Assembly: GCA_023333565.1 (NCBI GenBank)
Contig: JAJKFH010000102.1
Location: 7,891,001-7,955,000, forward strand
Length of the DNA: 64,000 nucleotides
Direction of reading: 5' to 3'
Source: Puffinus mauretanicus
Lineage: Eukaryota; Chordata; Aves; Procellariiformes; Procellariidae
Below, piece after piece: positions 25,401 through 46,004 of this stretch. Both the position numbers and the translations under genes were made by a program. How positions within the stretch are numbered: position 1 is the first letter of the stretch; each line of letters begins with the position of its first letter. The notes below the pieces were generated by a model that was given only the letters and a program-made list of their open reading frames with translations, had not been told where the DNA came from and did no database searches.

Positions 25401-28400
25401 AAATCGCCAACCATTATGACCTTCCTACATCTGCAGACTCCTCCAGTGTTTGGTTCCTTGGCTGTTGTTCACAGTGAGACTGCAGCAGAACTGCAACTGA
25501 GTCATAAAGAGTTTTTTTAATTTTACATTGGAACTATGCCTTGTTTCTGTACATAAGGACAACCACACCCATGGTTCACTTAGCCATCTTCAAAATTAGT
25601 CAGAAGCCAGTGCCTTTGAAGGAATACAAGAAAAGCATAAACACACAGTGAAACTTTTCCAAATCCTCTCCAGTTACTATCTGTGAAGCAGGCAAATGCT
25701 GCAGATGATGCAGCCCCAGCAGACTTTTCAGAATCAACCTGTCCCACATGAGTTCATATACATTTTTAGAACACCCCTCAACAAAGAGTTCAGCAGCCTT
25801 ACTACATGGTGTCTGTGTGTTTTGAATGAGATCCTTGCGAGTTTCATTCAACATCCTCTGGTTTTTGTAAGCAAGAGACCATGGAAAGTAATTCTTCTTT
25901 CATCTTCTCCATACCACCTGTGTTTTGTGGAGTTTTAAATCAGAATGCCACACCAGATTTCTGAACAGTTAAATACAATTTAGCAGAAACTGAATTTAAA
26001 AACAAAAAAAAAAATCTTATGCTCAGAGAATTTTCGTTCCCTGATAATCAACAAAACCCACTCAGCATTTAGAAAACAAAACAAAGAAAAGTAACTGACA
26101 CTACAGATGCAGGTTTGAGCAGCTATGAAGAAATGCCTTAGGTTGGAAGAATAAATATGCAAGATATTTTCACATTTGCCTTTGCTTTTCTTGCAGACCA
26201 CACAACAAACACATTGTGCTGTATGTCATTAATTACTGCACTCAGGAAATCAAATCATGTGATTTCCCTCAAATCCACTCTTCCTGAATCTTCAGAGACA
26301 CCTAGGAGGCCAATCTTTAAAATGCATCATCTAGAGAGACAGGACTCCAAGAAGCTAATACTGCCTACACTGCAATAAATCCCTAGGCCTGCTCTCTCCT
26401 ATTTGGTCACTATACACCTTCAAAAGCAACCAAAAACTTTAAGAACCAGCTATTCAGTGGAATTTAGGGTGACCAAATGGGGACAAGACGGAGCAGCTCT
26501 CACCTGTGCCTTTTCTACTTGCTCCCAGGACAAAAACTTCCCCTGAGAGTCTCCCAGCAGTTTTATATTGGATACCACCTTCTCCCTCCAGCTGAGCTGT
26601 GGAACCCACCACAGCATTCCAGCAGTCCACATGTCCCTTCTAGCAAGTGCATCATTTTCCAAACATGTTCTTCTCCAAAGAAGCTCTTTCCTAGCCACAT
26701 CCCACACATTTCACTGCATTGGCAAACTGAAGAGGTTTGTACGCTACACTCAACGTGAACAACTTCCATCACAGTCTTAAATTTCTTACAACTGCTCTAC
26801 TTTTTCCTTAAAACAGCAGGATATGGTTTTGTGGATTTGTTCACTTGGATATTTTCTGCGTTTATTGAGGAAAATATTTTATGAGCCTGTTACTTATATG
26901 GCAAAGGTCTATTTTTCAAGCCACATGAAGAGATTCCTTAAAATATTCTCCCTTTCAGAACAGCATTTGTGTCTAGTTTTGAAACTTACAATTAGATTAC
27001 GCTGAAGCACCCATTAAATTACAAACACAAAAATCTTTAATAAATATGCTGAATCAGCAACAGTACCACACAATTGAAAAACTGTATCTTCATTTAAGAA
27101 AAAAGTTCTGGATAACAAAAGATCCAGTAAGCTGATCTCTGTGACACATAAATTTTATAAATAAAATTTGAAAGAAAAATATCCTTATAGCACATTGCAA
27201 AACAAGTTTAAGTATAAAAGCTGGAAGATACAAGCTGAATAAAAGGCAGCATGGGTTTACCAAAGACGTGTCATGCCCATCAGTCCGATACCTGAATTTC
27301 TAGTCACAGGAAAGAGAATACTGTAAGAAGACCTTGTATTATGTCATAAAGGACAAGTTTCAACTAAAAGAATAGAGGTATTCATGCAAGATGCAAAACC
27401 AACTAGTTAAAAGAACTGAGAAGGTTCTGAAGAGGAATTATCAGACTGGGGAAACATCCTGAAGAACTGGTCTGTACTGCTTTTGGCAGGGATACAGTTA
27501 ATTTTCTTCACAGTAGCTCATATGGTGCTATATTTCAGATCTGTGACCAAAACAGCATAGACAGCACACCCACGTTTCAGCTATTGCTGAGTAGTGCTTA
27601 CACAGCGTCAAGGCCTTTTCTCACTCTGCCCCGACAGTGAGCAGGCTGGGGGTGCTCAAGAAGCTAGGAGGGGATGCAGCCGGACAGCTGACTCCAGCTG
27701 ACCACAGGGATATCCCGCACCACTTGGTGTCGTGCTCAGCAATAAAAGCTGGAGGAAGAAGGAAGAAAGGAAGACATTTGGAACTATGGCATTTGTCTTC
27801 CCAAGTAACCACTACATTTCCTGGAGATGGCTGAACACTTGCCTGCCAATGGGAAGTAGTGAATGAATTCCCGATTTTGCTTTGCTTGCGTGCGCAGCTT
27901 TTGCTTTACCTATTAAACTGTCTTTATTTCAACCCATGAGTTTTCGCACTTTTGTCCTTCTCATTCTCTGCCCATCCCACCAGCAGCGGGGGGCTGGGGG
28001 GGGGATGCGTGTGATCAAGCAAGCAGCTGTGTGGGACTTAGTGGCCAGCCGGGGTTAACCCACAACACAGAGGTCCTGAAGGACTGGTCCTAGGACCAAC
28101 CTCACCATGCATTTCCATTGCAATGCAAAGCACTTAAAAAATTAAACAATCAAAAAGCAAAGAGCCAGAAAGTTCTCCCTCGCTAATGTCTGAAGAAGTG
28201 AATATAAAACAGGAAGCGCTGTAAGAATGCAAAATCAAAGTCATTCAGTTATGGACCACAAAGAATTTTTGCTGTACACAGCAAACTGGAGCTCCTTGCT
28301 GCTGCGGTGCCAGAAAAAACGAGTATCAGACCACACTAGGCCCCTCCCTTGCAGTCTTAACTTATATATTATTTCAAGCACCTGCACTGCAACCGCAATA

Positions 28401-28941
28401 AAGAAATGCAGGTTTTGCTCAGGTTGCAAATGCGTCAAACACCGAGAGGTCACTGTCCGATGACCACATACACAACTGTCACTAGGCACCGACCGGAGGG
28501 CAGTGCAGCACCTCTATTTCGGGAGTTGTTCAAGACGAGACAACTCCAAACCAGAGCAGGGACACCCAGGAGGTGACAGACTGTGACAACAAGCGTTGCT
28601 GGAGAGCCTGCCACCGCTACATCCCCGGGGCTTCCGAAGGGCGGCGGGGTCGGGTCCCCCCACTTCCCCAGGCCTGTCCCACCCCCGGGGATCCACAGCC
28701 GGGCGGTGACGGCGGCCCAGGCAAGACGCCGGCCGGGGGAGCCCGGCGGCACGGTCCAGCCGCCTCCCCGCCTCGGTGGGACTCACCTCTCGGCCCGCCG
28801 CGCGGCCGGCGGGGGCTCGGTCGCCGCTCCCGCCGCAGCCTCTGCTCTGGCAGCCTGAGGCTCCGGGTCCGCCGCGCCGCCGGCGCCCCTGCCCGCGGGC
28901 CGCACGTTGGGCCGCACGTTGAGGCGGGCCCGGCGGAACAT
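1439..28941 (-). CDS. BDP1: BDP1, TFIIIB subunit B'' (5' 20 coding exons; 3' end outside window)
   Basis: BDP1 is the SANT-domain subunit of TFIIIB and recruits RNA polymerase III in the nucleus. The start is the ATG at 28941-28939; the N-terminus [15 protein letters not shown] closely matches vertebrate BDP1. Coding exons in transcript order: 28941-28787, 24748-24196, 23535-23432, 22414-22355, 21981-21838, 20948-20815, 19767-19673, 19064-19010, 18334-18191, 16568-16284, 15948-15774, 14767-14608, 9051-8975, 6929-6785, 6617-6541, 5969-5810, 4562-4480, 3283-3052, 2559-2381, 1655-1439. All use GT/AG sites and join in one open frame (3234 nt, 1078 codons). The SANT domain is near residues 375-440, followed by a basic KRKQK-rich linker, an acidic/lysine-rich region and repeated RPKPN exons. 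The C-terminal exons lie left of base 1. I did not see the very large repeat exon known from mammalian BDP1. Confidence 0.95.
4803..5650 (+). mobile_element. CR1 LINE, 5'-truncated copy
   Basis: The 3' part of CR1 ORF2 plus the CR1 3' end. Reading frames contain [20 protein letters not shown] and, further on, [20 protein letters not shown]. The copy ends in the CR1-type terminal repeat ATTCTATGATTCTGTGATTC near 5627-5650. A one-base loss near 5254 (GAGCGCTGAGG versus GAGCGGCTGAGG in the other copy) splits the frame. It sits in the BDP1 intron between exons 16 and 17, antisense to BDP1, and belongs to the same young subfamily as the copy at 11474-14340. Confidence 0.93.
8247..8840 (+). mobile_element. 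Solo LTR (594 bp)
   Basis: Begins TGTGCTGCATTTGGCTGGGA and ends GGTTAAACCACGACA, the same ends as the LTRs at 1-58, 27473 and 63336. A TATA-like CATATAAAG lies near 8519 and an ATTAAA poly(A) signal near 8709. Flanks AATGA (8242-8246) and ACTGA (8841-8845) look like a 5-bp target duplication with one change. Antisense to BDP1 and 134 bp from exon 13. Confidence 0.9.
9145..9945 (-). mobile_element. CR1 LINE, 5'-truncated, minus orientation
   Basis: Read on the minus strand this is the 3' end of a CR1 element; its terminus is at the low-coordinate side (AATCACAGAATGGTTGATGT near 9145). The body matches the CR1 ORF2 C-terminal region (LHLGRNN-like, [15 protein letters not shown]), with several stops and gaps. 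It is older than the copies at 4803 and 11474 and a different subfamily. Sense with BDP1, in the intron between exons 12 and 13. Confidence 0.85.
10180..10234 (-). other. BDP1: Candidate alternative or vestigial BDP1 exon
   Basis: On the minus strand an open 55-nt segment ([18 protein letters not shown]) lies between ..ACTAG and a donor-like GTAAATAAAG. It runs phase 2 to 0, like exon 12 (14767-14608), so it could replace exon 12 but cannot be added to it without a frameshift. Its start resembles the start of exon 17 (NTDQSNRSD). The acceptor has a poor pyrimidine tract. It may be chance, an alternative exon, or a relic of a lost module. Confidence 0.25.
10780..11200 (+). mobile_element. Degraded old CR1 fragment (approximate limits)
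   Basis: The stretch GGACTCTTCAGCTTGAAAAC near 10855-10875 and surrounding sequence match the conserved CR1 motif encoding 'GLFSLEK'. The copy is too diverged for firm boundaries. No coding potential. Confidence 0.55.
11474..14340 (-). mobile_element. CR1 LINE, nearly full-length, young copy
   Basis: Read on the minus strand: most of ORF2 followed by the CR1 3' terminus with ATGATTCTATGATTCTTTGA at 11474-11500. It contains apurinic endonuclease, reverse transcriptase and C-terminal regions. Only two single-base deletions interrupt ORF2, so insertion is recent compared with other CR1 copies here. Sense with BDP1, in the intron between exons 12 and 13. The 5' UTR/ORF1 portion is absent or very short; the 5' boundary near 14340 is approximate. 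Confidence 0.93.
11561..14297 (-). pseudogene. CR1 ORF2 (endonuclease-reverse transcriptase), two frameshifts
   Basis: The frame opens at 14297 with [11 protein letters not shown] and runs 680 codons. Endonuclease signatures are [18 protein letters not shown] and LSDHEM. Reverse-transcriptase motifs follow: [26 protein letters not shown] and [11 protein letters not shown] with the catalytic Asp. A one-base deletion at about 12481-12484 shifts the frame, so [20 protein letters not shown] and the catalytic KFADDTKLG lie in the next frame (12546-11902). A second one-base deletion at about 11951-11955 moves the C-terminal part ([20 protein letters not shown]) into the third frame, ending at 11561. 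The copy at 4803-5650 keeps the base lost at the second site (CACTACAAGAAGGACATGG), so the change is a private deletion here. Confidence 0.92.
17435..17506. repeat. Perfect 24-bp inverted repeat with 24-nt loop
   Basis: The left arm 17435-17458 (GTTGTTCACTTGTTTGTTCC...) is exactly reverse-complementary to the right arm 17483-17506. The 24-nt spacer is 17459-17482. It lies in the BDP1 intron between exons 9 and 10 and would form a strong hairpin in the pre-mRNA. No known transposon ends were recognised next to it. Confidence 0.95.
19010..20948 (-). other. BDP1: BDP1 exons 6-8: SANT/Myb domain
   Basis: Exon 6 (20948-20815) ends in FYTKPWSNK and its last base begins a Glu codon. Exon 7 (19767-19673) encodes [20 protein letters not shown] and [11 protein letters not shown]. 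Exon 8 (19064-19010) encodes [18 protein letters not shown]. Together they give the three-helix SANT fold with its Trp and Phe core and the basic third helix. In BDP1 this domain contacts TBP, BRF1 and the DNA upstream of Pol III start sites. No disruption was seen. Confidence 0.93.
20391..20430. repeat. Perfect 20-bp tandem duplication
   Basis: GAGATGGCTTATAGAATTTA occurs twice without change (20391-20410 and 20411-20430) in the BDP1 intron between exons 6 and 7. Probably a recent slippage or duplication event. Confidence 0.97.
27240..27472 (+). mobile_element. Degraded CR1 reverse-transcriptase fragment
   Basis: GGCAGCATGGGTTTACCAAA at 27246-27265 resembles the CR1 segment encoding 'QHGFM..RSCLTN'. 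The rest is too diverged to trace. The following solo LTR seems to have inserted into or beside it. Confidence 0.4.
27473..28067 (+). mobile_element. Solo LTR (595 bp)
   Basis: Begins TGTACTGCTTTTGGCAGGGA and ends GGTTAACCCACAACA. Internal landmarks are shared with the LTRs at 8247 and 63336: AGTTAATTTTCTTCACAGTA, GTCAAGGCCTTTTC, CATTTGTCTTCCCAAGTAAC, TACCTATTAAACTGTCTTTA. It is more diverged than the other two, and no clear target duplication was found. Antisense to BDP1. Confidence 0.88.
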
Positions 28942-29798
28942 GGCGCCGGCGGCTCGCTCCAGGCGCTCGGCAGAGTGACGCACGCGCTCGCCCGCGAGCT
29001 CGGCGTCAGCGGCGCGCAGCCCGGTAACGCCGCGAGCTCGGTTGCCTCACGTCATGCCACCCGCCTCCGCGCCCGGCGCGCCCCGGAACGTCATCAGCGC
29101 GCGGCGGCAGGAAGAGGAGGGGCGAGAGGAGGTACTGCCCGCCCAGCCCCGCCCCGCGCGGAGCGGGAGAAGGCGGCGGCGGCGGCGCGGTGCGGCGCGG
29201 CCCGTGCGGGAGGCTGGGCAGCGAGCCCGAGTGCGGCACCGAGAGCGTCTGCAGTACCTCGGCAACTCAAAAGCCGCTTTTCCTTAATTCAGACACCGTA
29301 AACAGCTTCCCGGGCGCAGGTTTCGCCCGCGATGCCCAATTTTAAGCCAAGACGGGAGGTTCCTGCGGTTGGTTCCCCTGGGGGGGGCTCGGGCGGGAGC
29401 AGCACACCGGTGCCCTCGGAGTGCGAAGCCTGTCACGCGCAGCACCCCTTCCGCGTTTACAGGCGAGCACCGGCGGCCGGACTGACCGGCCGGCGCGCCG
29501 CGGCCCTTGGGAGCCGCCCTGCACCCCGCGCCCACGGGGCGGCCGAAGGGAGGGCGGGAAGGGTAAGGCAGGAGGCGCTCTCGCGCCGCAACGGCCGCCG
29601 CCGGCCACGCCCTCCCAGCCGCGCGGCGGCAGCGCGCTGATTCAGGTGGTGTACGGCCTCCCGCGCGCCGCAGTGACGTTGAGGGCCGGTGAGGCTTTAT
29701 AAGGGGCGTCAGCGAGGGGCGGGGAGGCAGAAGGTTCTGGCAGGCGGAGCGGAGCGGTAGCTGGGGCTAGTGGTGCTGCGCGGCCTGAGCGTCTCGCG

Positions 29799-35391
<5,593 letters not shown>

Positions 35392-35815
35392 GCTGCCTAT
35401 ATGGAGAAGATAGAGTGCACCAATGAAGCAGAAGGGCCCAGAAGATCATTCATACAAGTGTCTGGCCATTAAATGATTAAACGTTTGTCTTGCAGAGTTG
35501 TTCAACTAGCATTAGTTTAGAGTATTTTCTGGTTAGCATAGGCTTAGTTGTCTGGAATGGTATTTCAAAACTGACTACACTCTTCTGCATGCATATGAGT
35601 AGAAGTACCAAGCAATAGCTTTACTCCAGCTTTTGCTGCATTTGTTGGTTTCACTTAATGGTTCCAGTAACAACGAATTTCTGAATCTACAGTTAGACCA
35701 GATTTTCTTGTCTTAATTCTTGAAGTACAGCTTCATTCAGAATGGAACACACTTGTAAAATGTGCTCAACCTTACAGAGGTCTGAACTGTAAATCTCATC
35801 TTAAATTATTTTTAC

Positions 35816-35821
35816 AATAAA
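35816..35821 (+). terminator. SERF1: SERF1 polyadenylation signal
   Basis: Canonical AATAAA in TACAATAAAATGTTG, about 425 bp after the SERF1 stop. It is the first AATAAA after the stop in the plus strand. Confidence 0.8.
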
Positions 35822-35829
35822 ATGTTGCA

Positions 35830-36780
35830 TGAAATACTACTGTCTAATCTGAAATGGTTACGCTTGATAATCAGTTGATTTCTAAGAAGTTACCAAGAAC
35901 ACAAAGAATAGATAGAATTGTGGAGAAATGCGATATAAGTATGTAATATAATAATGTAAATATAAATAAAACTTATAATGTAAAAAATGGATATTATAAG
36001 CAATACAATATGCAGAGGTAAGTCTGCACTGTAGAAAAAGATGCCTGTCGAGTTGCAGATTTCGTTGGTGTACGTAACTGACTGTTACTGTGTTATATAG
36101 AGGAGCTGCAGGCTTGAAATCAATGAGTTGCAGATGTAAGTAGATCTTGAAATTGCTGCGTCACTAAAATGATTTGAAATTGCTGCTTAAACTAGCCTCA
36201 AGAATAAAATTTACTGTGAGAAAACACAGCATTGGCTTTACAGACGAGCTTGAGCATGCATGAGCACACATTGAGTACTGACTGAGGTGAAACTGGTTTA
36301 CATCTCTGGAAGGAGAGAAGTTTTAAGCCTTTGCTCCTGTAACCTGTGCATTTATTGTTAACAGCCCCTGGCACAGCTTGGGGAGAGTCTGAAGGAAAAC
36401 GTAGCTGATTTTGGCAGTGCCGTATCTGCAGCTGGTGAGACGAAGCAGGTTTTCCTGCTTGCTCGTGGTTGGCTCGGTCTTGGCTCCTGCCCTCCAGTTC
36501 GCCAGGCGCTTCAAGGTGGGCGTCACGGCTGCGAGGCCACGGGCACTCGCAGCCGGTGCAGCCAACTCGGGGGACGGGCCGCGCATCCTGACGGAGGACT
36601 GTTCAGGCAGCGCTCAGCGGCGTCCCGCATGCGGCGCTGACAAGCGGTAGCCAGCGCGGCGGAGGGGACGAGCTCTGCGGGAGAGCTGCTCCCCTCCTGG
36701 TGACCCGAAGTCCGAGCCCCGGGCCCCGGCGGCCGCCGTTCCTCTGGGGCGGGCGGGCCACGCCTGCCGTCACCTACCAC
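35830..36780. other. SERF1-SMN intergenic spacer
   Basis: About 1 kb. AT-rich up to about 36350, then rising CpG content towards the SMN promoter. No gene supported. Confidence 0.7.
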
Positions 36781-36857
36781 GGGGCGGGGCCGCGGCGCGC
36801 CGGAAGTGGCGCTGCGGCGCGTGCGCAGGAGGCGGCCGCGCGGGGCCGGGGACGGTC
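36781..36857 (+). promoter_or_regulatory. SMN1: SMN proximal promoter
   Basis: TATA-less CpG-island promoter. A GC box GGGGCGGGGC (36781-36790), an ETS-type CCGGAAGTG (36800-36808) and an NRF1-like GCGCGTGCGCAG (about 36816-36827) stack just before the ATG at 36858. Confidence 0.7.
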
Positions 36858-41006
<4,149 letters not shown>

Positions 41007-43214
41007 TTGAATATCCATCATTGTTTTGAAGGATTGTAAGTATTGTAATTTTGTGCTAAATGAAGATACAATGTTGCTTGACAAATTTGTTTGAAACTAC
41101 AGTTCATTTCACAAGCTTTCAACAAGTTTTGAATTCTGTGCAAAAACTGTGAGCTTCGGGACTTCCATCCGCTCTTATGGCTCTCTACAAAGACCACTTC
41201 TTCAGTATCAACCCCTTCTTTGCTTAGCAGCTGTGGAATAGTATTTTCTTGGCTAGAATGAAGGAAAGTATTTTATTGCTCTGATGAGAGGTTTAACTAT
41301 AGCATCTCTCTACATCAGGATTAACAGTGCAGTTCAGTTGAATTATTAAGAGTTACCTTATTTGTTTATGGGCTATTTTAAAATTAAAAGGTTGTTAAGT
41401 GAAACACAGTTTTTGCATCTGTGTACACACCTTCGGAAGCAACTGATTCTTTATACCTATGGGATAGCAGGATGTGTAGCTAAACTTTGTTTTCAGGACA
41501 AGATCAACATTTCAGTTTGATATTGTTGAGCAATTCTGTTCTCATTACTTCAGTGCCTGTGCTTTTATTTGAAATCCTTTGTTAAGAATTCTCCAGTATA
41601 TTGTTCAGTTCCTTATAGAACCAAATTATATTCTCTTGGGGACTTGTTTTTCTGATTTTCTGTGACAATCTGTAATGTCTGTGCAGTTGCATAATTCTTG
41701 TTTGTTTGTTTGTTTGTTTAAAAACAAAAGGCTCTTGTACACTAATTTTTGCTTCTTTTTTAAAGCCAGGTACAAATCTTTCCTACTGAGAGGTGTATAT
41801 CACTTATGCACTGATGGTTGATGGTGAAGATCAGAATTTTATCAAGACAATTAATCTTAACATTTTCTTAACATTGAGCTGCCCCTGATAACAAGTAAAC
41901 AAATAACTTGAGACTAGTAATTATATGTGCATTGAAATGAGTTATTTCTTAAAGACCTCTAGTCAAATGTTTTTAGAAAGCACTGCAGCAATAAAATATT
42001 TTTTACTTCCCTGAAACAATTTTAAGTCTTTTTACCAAATGATAGATTTAAGTCTTTTAGCCCCACATGACAGATTTCCTTTCTCTCTCATTTTAACACC
42101 TCTTGTATTCCTCAGACTTTTTGTCTGAATGACACCAGAATTAGCAATTAGAGTATATTCTTTCAGGAGACAACTATGGCAGCAGTGTATGTTACAGTGG
42201 CCACTGGTGGCAATAGCCTTGAAAACGGTATACCATCATATTAAAAGAGATATCTTATGGGTCTGATTAGAATCCTGAATACGACAGCTGGATTCAGAAA
42301 GGCTCATTTTTTGTTTCAAATGCTTGTTAATAAAGTTCTACTTTTCAAACTTTGAAATTAGGGGTGTGGTTTGTTTTCAGGTGGTTTTTATTTTTAGCTT
42401 CTGTAGACATCTGTCTGTTGGATAATAGCTAAAATACACCAGAAAGTTTTGCTGTGTGGCCTTTTTCTGAGTACCATTACTAAAAGCAAATTAGAAAACA
42501 CAGACTGTAAAAAGGTAATGGTAAGTATGGACTTAGATTTCAGCCCTTACAATCTTAACTCTTGTAGAATAGAGGCTGCAAAAACTAGCCACAAAACTAG
42601 ACATAATGCCAGTGGTTTGCTTTTCAGGGAAACTAGCCAAATACAGGCTTTGCGGAACTTTGCTTCATTCAGTTCCTTTTCCTACTGTGGTCGAGTGTCA
42701 GAAAATGAGGTTTCCCACAAAAAACTGAGCAAAAAGAGAGAGATAATCTTAACGTCCCTAAGCCATTTGGAAGGCTTTGTCTTAATTGTCTAGCTGAAGT
42801 AAATTAATATGCTGGCAGTGATGCAGAGCTTCTAAATCAGCTGTTCAGCAACTCTTCATTGCTAAAGAGGCAAAACTGCCAAATGCCTCAGCCAGCTAGT
42901 CCTCTGTTAGTATCTGGCATTATGTTACAAAAAGCGGCCTTTATCCATTTTTAATGCTAGTAAAATCTAGCATCCAGTATTATTTTTAGAGCAGTACTGA
43001 CCATAAAGGGTTTTATGATTTTTATTTCATAAGTGATTCCTGTAACTGTTTTCATTGCAAGCAAAACAACTGAATAGAAATAATTTATTTTAAATAGGCT
43101 TTACGCAAAATTTTACATTTTTCTTTGGAAGTTAGGTACAATCTATAACTGTATTTGCAAAGCAAGTCCCATTTTCAGAGTTGCGTTAATCCTGTCTTAT
43201 ATTCCTTGATCCTT
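41007..43214. other. SMN 3' UTR and SMN-NAIP intergenic region
   Basis: Convergent interval between SMN and the NAIP pseudogene. AATAAA occurs at 41990-41995 and 42329-42334; either may be the SMN polyadenylation signal, giving a 3' UTR of about 1.0 or 1.35 kb. No other gene or repeat was recognised. Confidence 0.65.
41990..41995 (+). terminator. SMN1: Candidate SMN polyadenylation signal
   Basis: AATAAA in GCAGCAATAAAATATT, 984 bp after the stop. A second candidate is AATAAA at 42329-42334. Confidence 0.55.
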
Positions 43215-43729
43215 TTATATTAACCTAACCCTGCTGTAGAAGAGACTGGCATGTTTCATGCTGGTAAAAATACAATACAATACATGTTTATTTGCAATGC
43301 AGGTGTATAATTCATAATACACAAAGGAAGAGGAAAAAACCCAAACCCTAACACTTTCAAACTTTTCTAGTCTTGAAAAACTGGTGAAGTGGCAAGACCC
43401 ATTGCGAGATAATTTTAAACTCCTAGACTGGGGATGCTGCTCCTTCATGATATCAAACATTTTAAGGTCGTCTGCATCAAGGAGCCAACCCGTCATGACT
43501 ATTGTCACAAGACCAGGCAATTGAGAAACACACTGGACAAAAGCCGTCACTGTTGATGCTCTGGCTTTGATCTGATGTGTGAACATAGGGCTAATGTCCA
43601 GCTCTTTTAAAGCAGGCATGTTACTAAGTGTTCTAAAGAAGTTTCTCCAACCAGTTTCTGTAACATTGTGATTTACTAAAAAAGTGAGAGCTTTCCAAGC
43701 TTCTGGAAACCTCCAGTTTGCAACCTTTG
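43215..43729 (-). pseudogene. NAIP: NAIP last coding exon with shifted C-terminus
   Basis: The exon begins at 43729 (KVANWRFPEAW) and runs through TLSNMPALKELDISPMF and WLLDADDLKMFDIMKEQHPQ. A one-base change near 43411-43416 puts the C-terminal SQWVLPLHQFFKTRKV and its TGA (43357-43359) in another frame. The unshifted frame reads on to 43215. An AATAAA on the minus strand at 43292-43287 fits the old polyadenylation signal. Confidence 0.88.
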
Positions 43730-44717
43730 CTGCAAAAATAAACAGACATCAGTAAGGATTTAAAGATGCTCCAAACCCATATGAAACATGAACAAAAACA
43801 CACTGAAGCTGAGGTATTGTACATTAAAAATAAAACAAAGTTGTTGTTGCTATCAGGTTGAAAAAAGTAGAACTTTGAACTCATCTCCTTTAAGCATTTT
43901 AATACCTCAGACTGAGGAGACTGATGAAATACAGGATACTTTAGCAGGCACATTAATGCTTGGTAGAAGAAGATACCAGTGTGTTTATGAGTGTTCGAAT
44001 ACCACTCTTACAGAACAAAGCAAATACAACACCATCTTACACAACCACGTGAGGTCAGATCAGCTCTGCACAGATGGAAGATACTGAGTTTAACAATCTC
44101 TTCCATGCCTGTGTACCATCACATATCCTCTTCAGTCTTGCCTTGGTCAGCCTACTTAATTACCATCAAGTCACTATATATACTAAAATGCAAGCCAAAA
44201 ATAAAGGAAGATGGTATGACAGACTCAGCATTTGCTTACAAAAGAAGACATTTTTCCCTAGCCTATATATGAGATGGTAGTTTTAAGACTATAGTACATA
44301 AGTATTAAATTCAAGAAATAATTTTGGTAATACACAGTTTTAACAGCTAGGGCACATAAGCCAATATAACTAGCAATGAAGCTATGAAGCTCTATTTTAA
44401 GTCAGTCAGTCTTTTTTTCCACTGATTATTTTTCTTGTAATTTACATGGCTTTGTAGAAGGCAAGGGGAACTAAGGAGGCATTTCAAAAGAGGTTTCAGC
44501 AAAGTCTAGTATATAAGCAGTTTGAATACACTTTGATGAGCAAGAAATATTTGGGGCTGTATATAGAACAAACAGGAAGAAATGAGACCCATTAAAAATG
44601 ACAAATAATTTGCGATTGTTATAATGTATACAAACAGAAGATTAATTTATCCTGAAGCAGTGTCTTCTCTACTCAGAAATGTTATTTCATGTTTGAAGTG
44701 CTCTCCTTTGAACTTAC

Positions 44718-44882
44718 CTATTTCTAACAGGCTGTCATCATCCAGACATAGAATAAATAAGAAGCATCTGAGGTGCAGCAGGTGTAGACACTGCTGAACA
44801 ATCAGTTTGGCTGCAGACTTTATTCCCTTCCCTGCAGGAAGGATGAGCTCCTCCAGGTTAAGAAGAACACCTAAATTGCATG
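44718..44882 (-). pseudogene. NAIP: NAIP LRR exon (open)
   Basis: 165-bp exon with intact splice sites, encoding LNLEELILPAGKGIKSAAKL and CLDDDSLLEI. It is phase-compatible with the last exon (Gly/Ala codon split across the junction). Confidence 0.85.
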
Positions 44883-46004
44883 CTGCAGAGAGACGACGAC
44901 GACATTTCCTGTTAAGATTAAACAGGAATATACGTTTCCTAAATCTTGTAATGCCAATGAGTGACAGCAGCAGAGCCAAGTAAAAAAATATTTAAATTTA
45001 GATTCTGGGCAATAGGTTACTATCAGCTTTCTTCCCTCAGGTTCGCCCTTGCGGTTGTTGCGAAGGTCGCTTCACTCTAACTCAATAGCTTGAAAAGGTC
45101 ATCAATAGGAAAGGCAGAACTACTTCTCCAGAAAGGGTCTAAGAGGTCCCATGAGTCCTCTAGACATAATAGGAATCTTCCATGTTGCCAAACTCAAGGC
45201 AGGAAAGAAAAAGAAATTAGGGTAATCCTCCCTTCCCAAAATGCAAGCCTTTTCAACCTTTTCCTGTTCCCTATAGACATAGCTTTTGCAGGAGGACCAT
45301 CTTGGCTTTCAGAGGTGCTGAACACCTCCGATTCCATAGTTTAGGACAGCCATCCATCTCACTTGGCTCATCCCTCTCAGAAGGATGTGAACGTGTGCCC
45401 TTCATCACAAACTGCTTTGTGATACCTGATTTAACATTCTAGTTTTAGATACTCTCCAGTATCTCAAATGGCATTTAAGCTGTTCAAGTTATTTCTTAAG
45501 AGCTCCAAAAGAACGTGAAGCAAATAGAGCTGGGTAATTGTTATCATAGTGTACAAAAAATTGGTTATCTAGGGGCCCCGGACTGAAAAGTAAGCTTCTT
45601 CCTGGAATAAGGCAGCTAAAATAGAAGTCACAACCCGCTCACTGACCTGTCAGAGCAGCTATGCACATGATCTGCACTTAGCTGCCAATTGTGCTCCCTC
45701 TCTTCTTCCTCCCAGCGGACTGTAAGTGGTGAGAAGGGAAAATACTCACTCCAGGAAAACAAAGGGTACAGTCCTGCTCATTCCTCCGTACTATCTTATG
45801 GAGGTCAATAAAGTTACAGCCCTGAAAGGTTCAGCTCCTCTTTTTTGTGGTAGTTGTAACCTCAAGATAGAAGCCATAGGGCAGAAGCAATGGGAAGACA
45901 ATTCAGAGAAGCTACATGTTTGTTAAAGGAGAAATTAAAACTGCTTCTTGATATTAACAAGTTATAGTGCAATACAGTACCTAAAGTTTTACAGTGCACC
46001 TTAC

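Larger units (their letters stand above)
24749..28786 (-). other. BDP1 intron 1 content
   Basis: A 4-kb intron without supported genes. It holds AT-rich unique sequence (24749-27240), a probable old CR1 scrap (27240-27472) interrupted by a solo LTR (27473-28067), then unique sequence that grades into the CpG island from about 28560. ORFs in it lack coding character. Confidence 0.7.

Noticed and set aside
28573..29301. 242-codon plus-strand ORF in the CpG island
   Set aside because: The composition is that of a stop-poor GC-rich region. It overlaps BDP1 exon 1 and its promoter on the other strand and shows no family resemblance.
43215..43356. Extended C-terminus of the last NAIP exon as a novel tail
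   Set aside because: It arises from reading past the ancestral TGA (43357-43359) after a frameshift near 43411-43416; not a selected extension.
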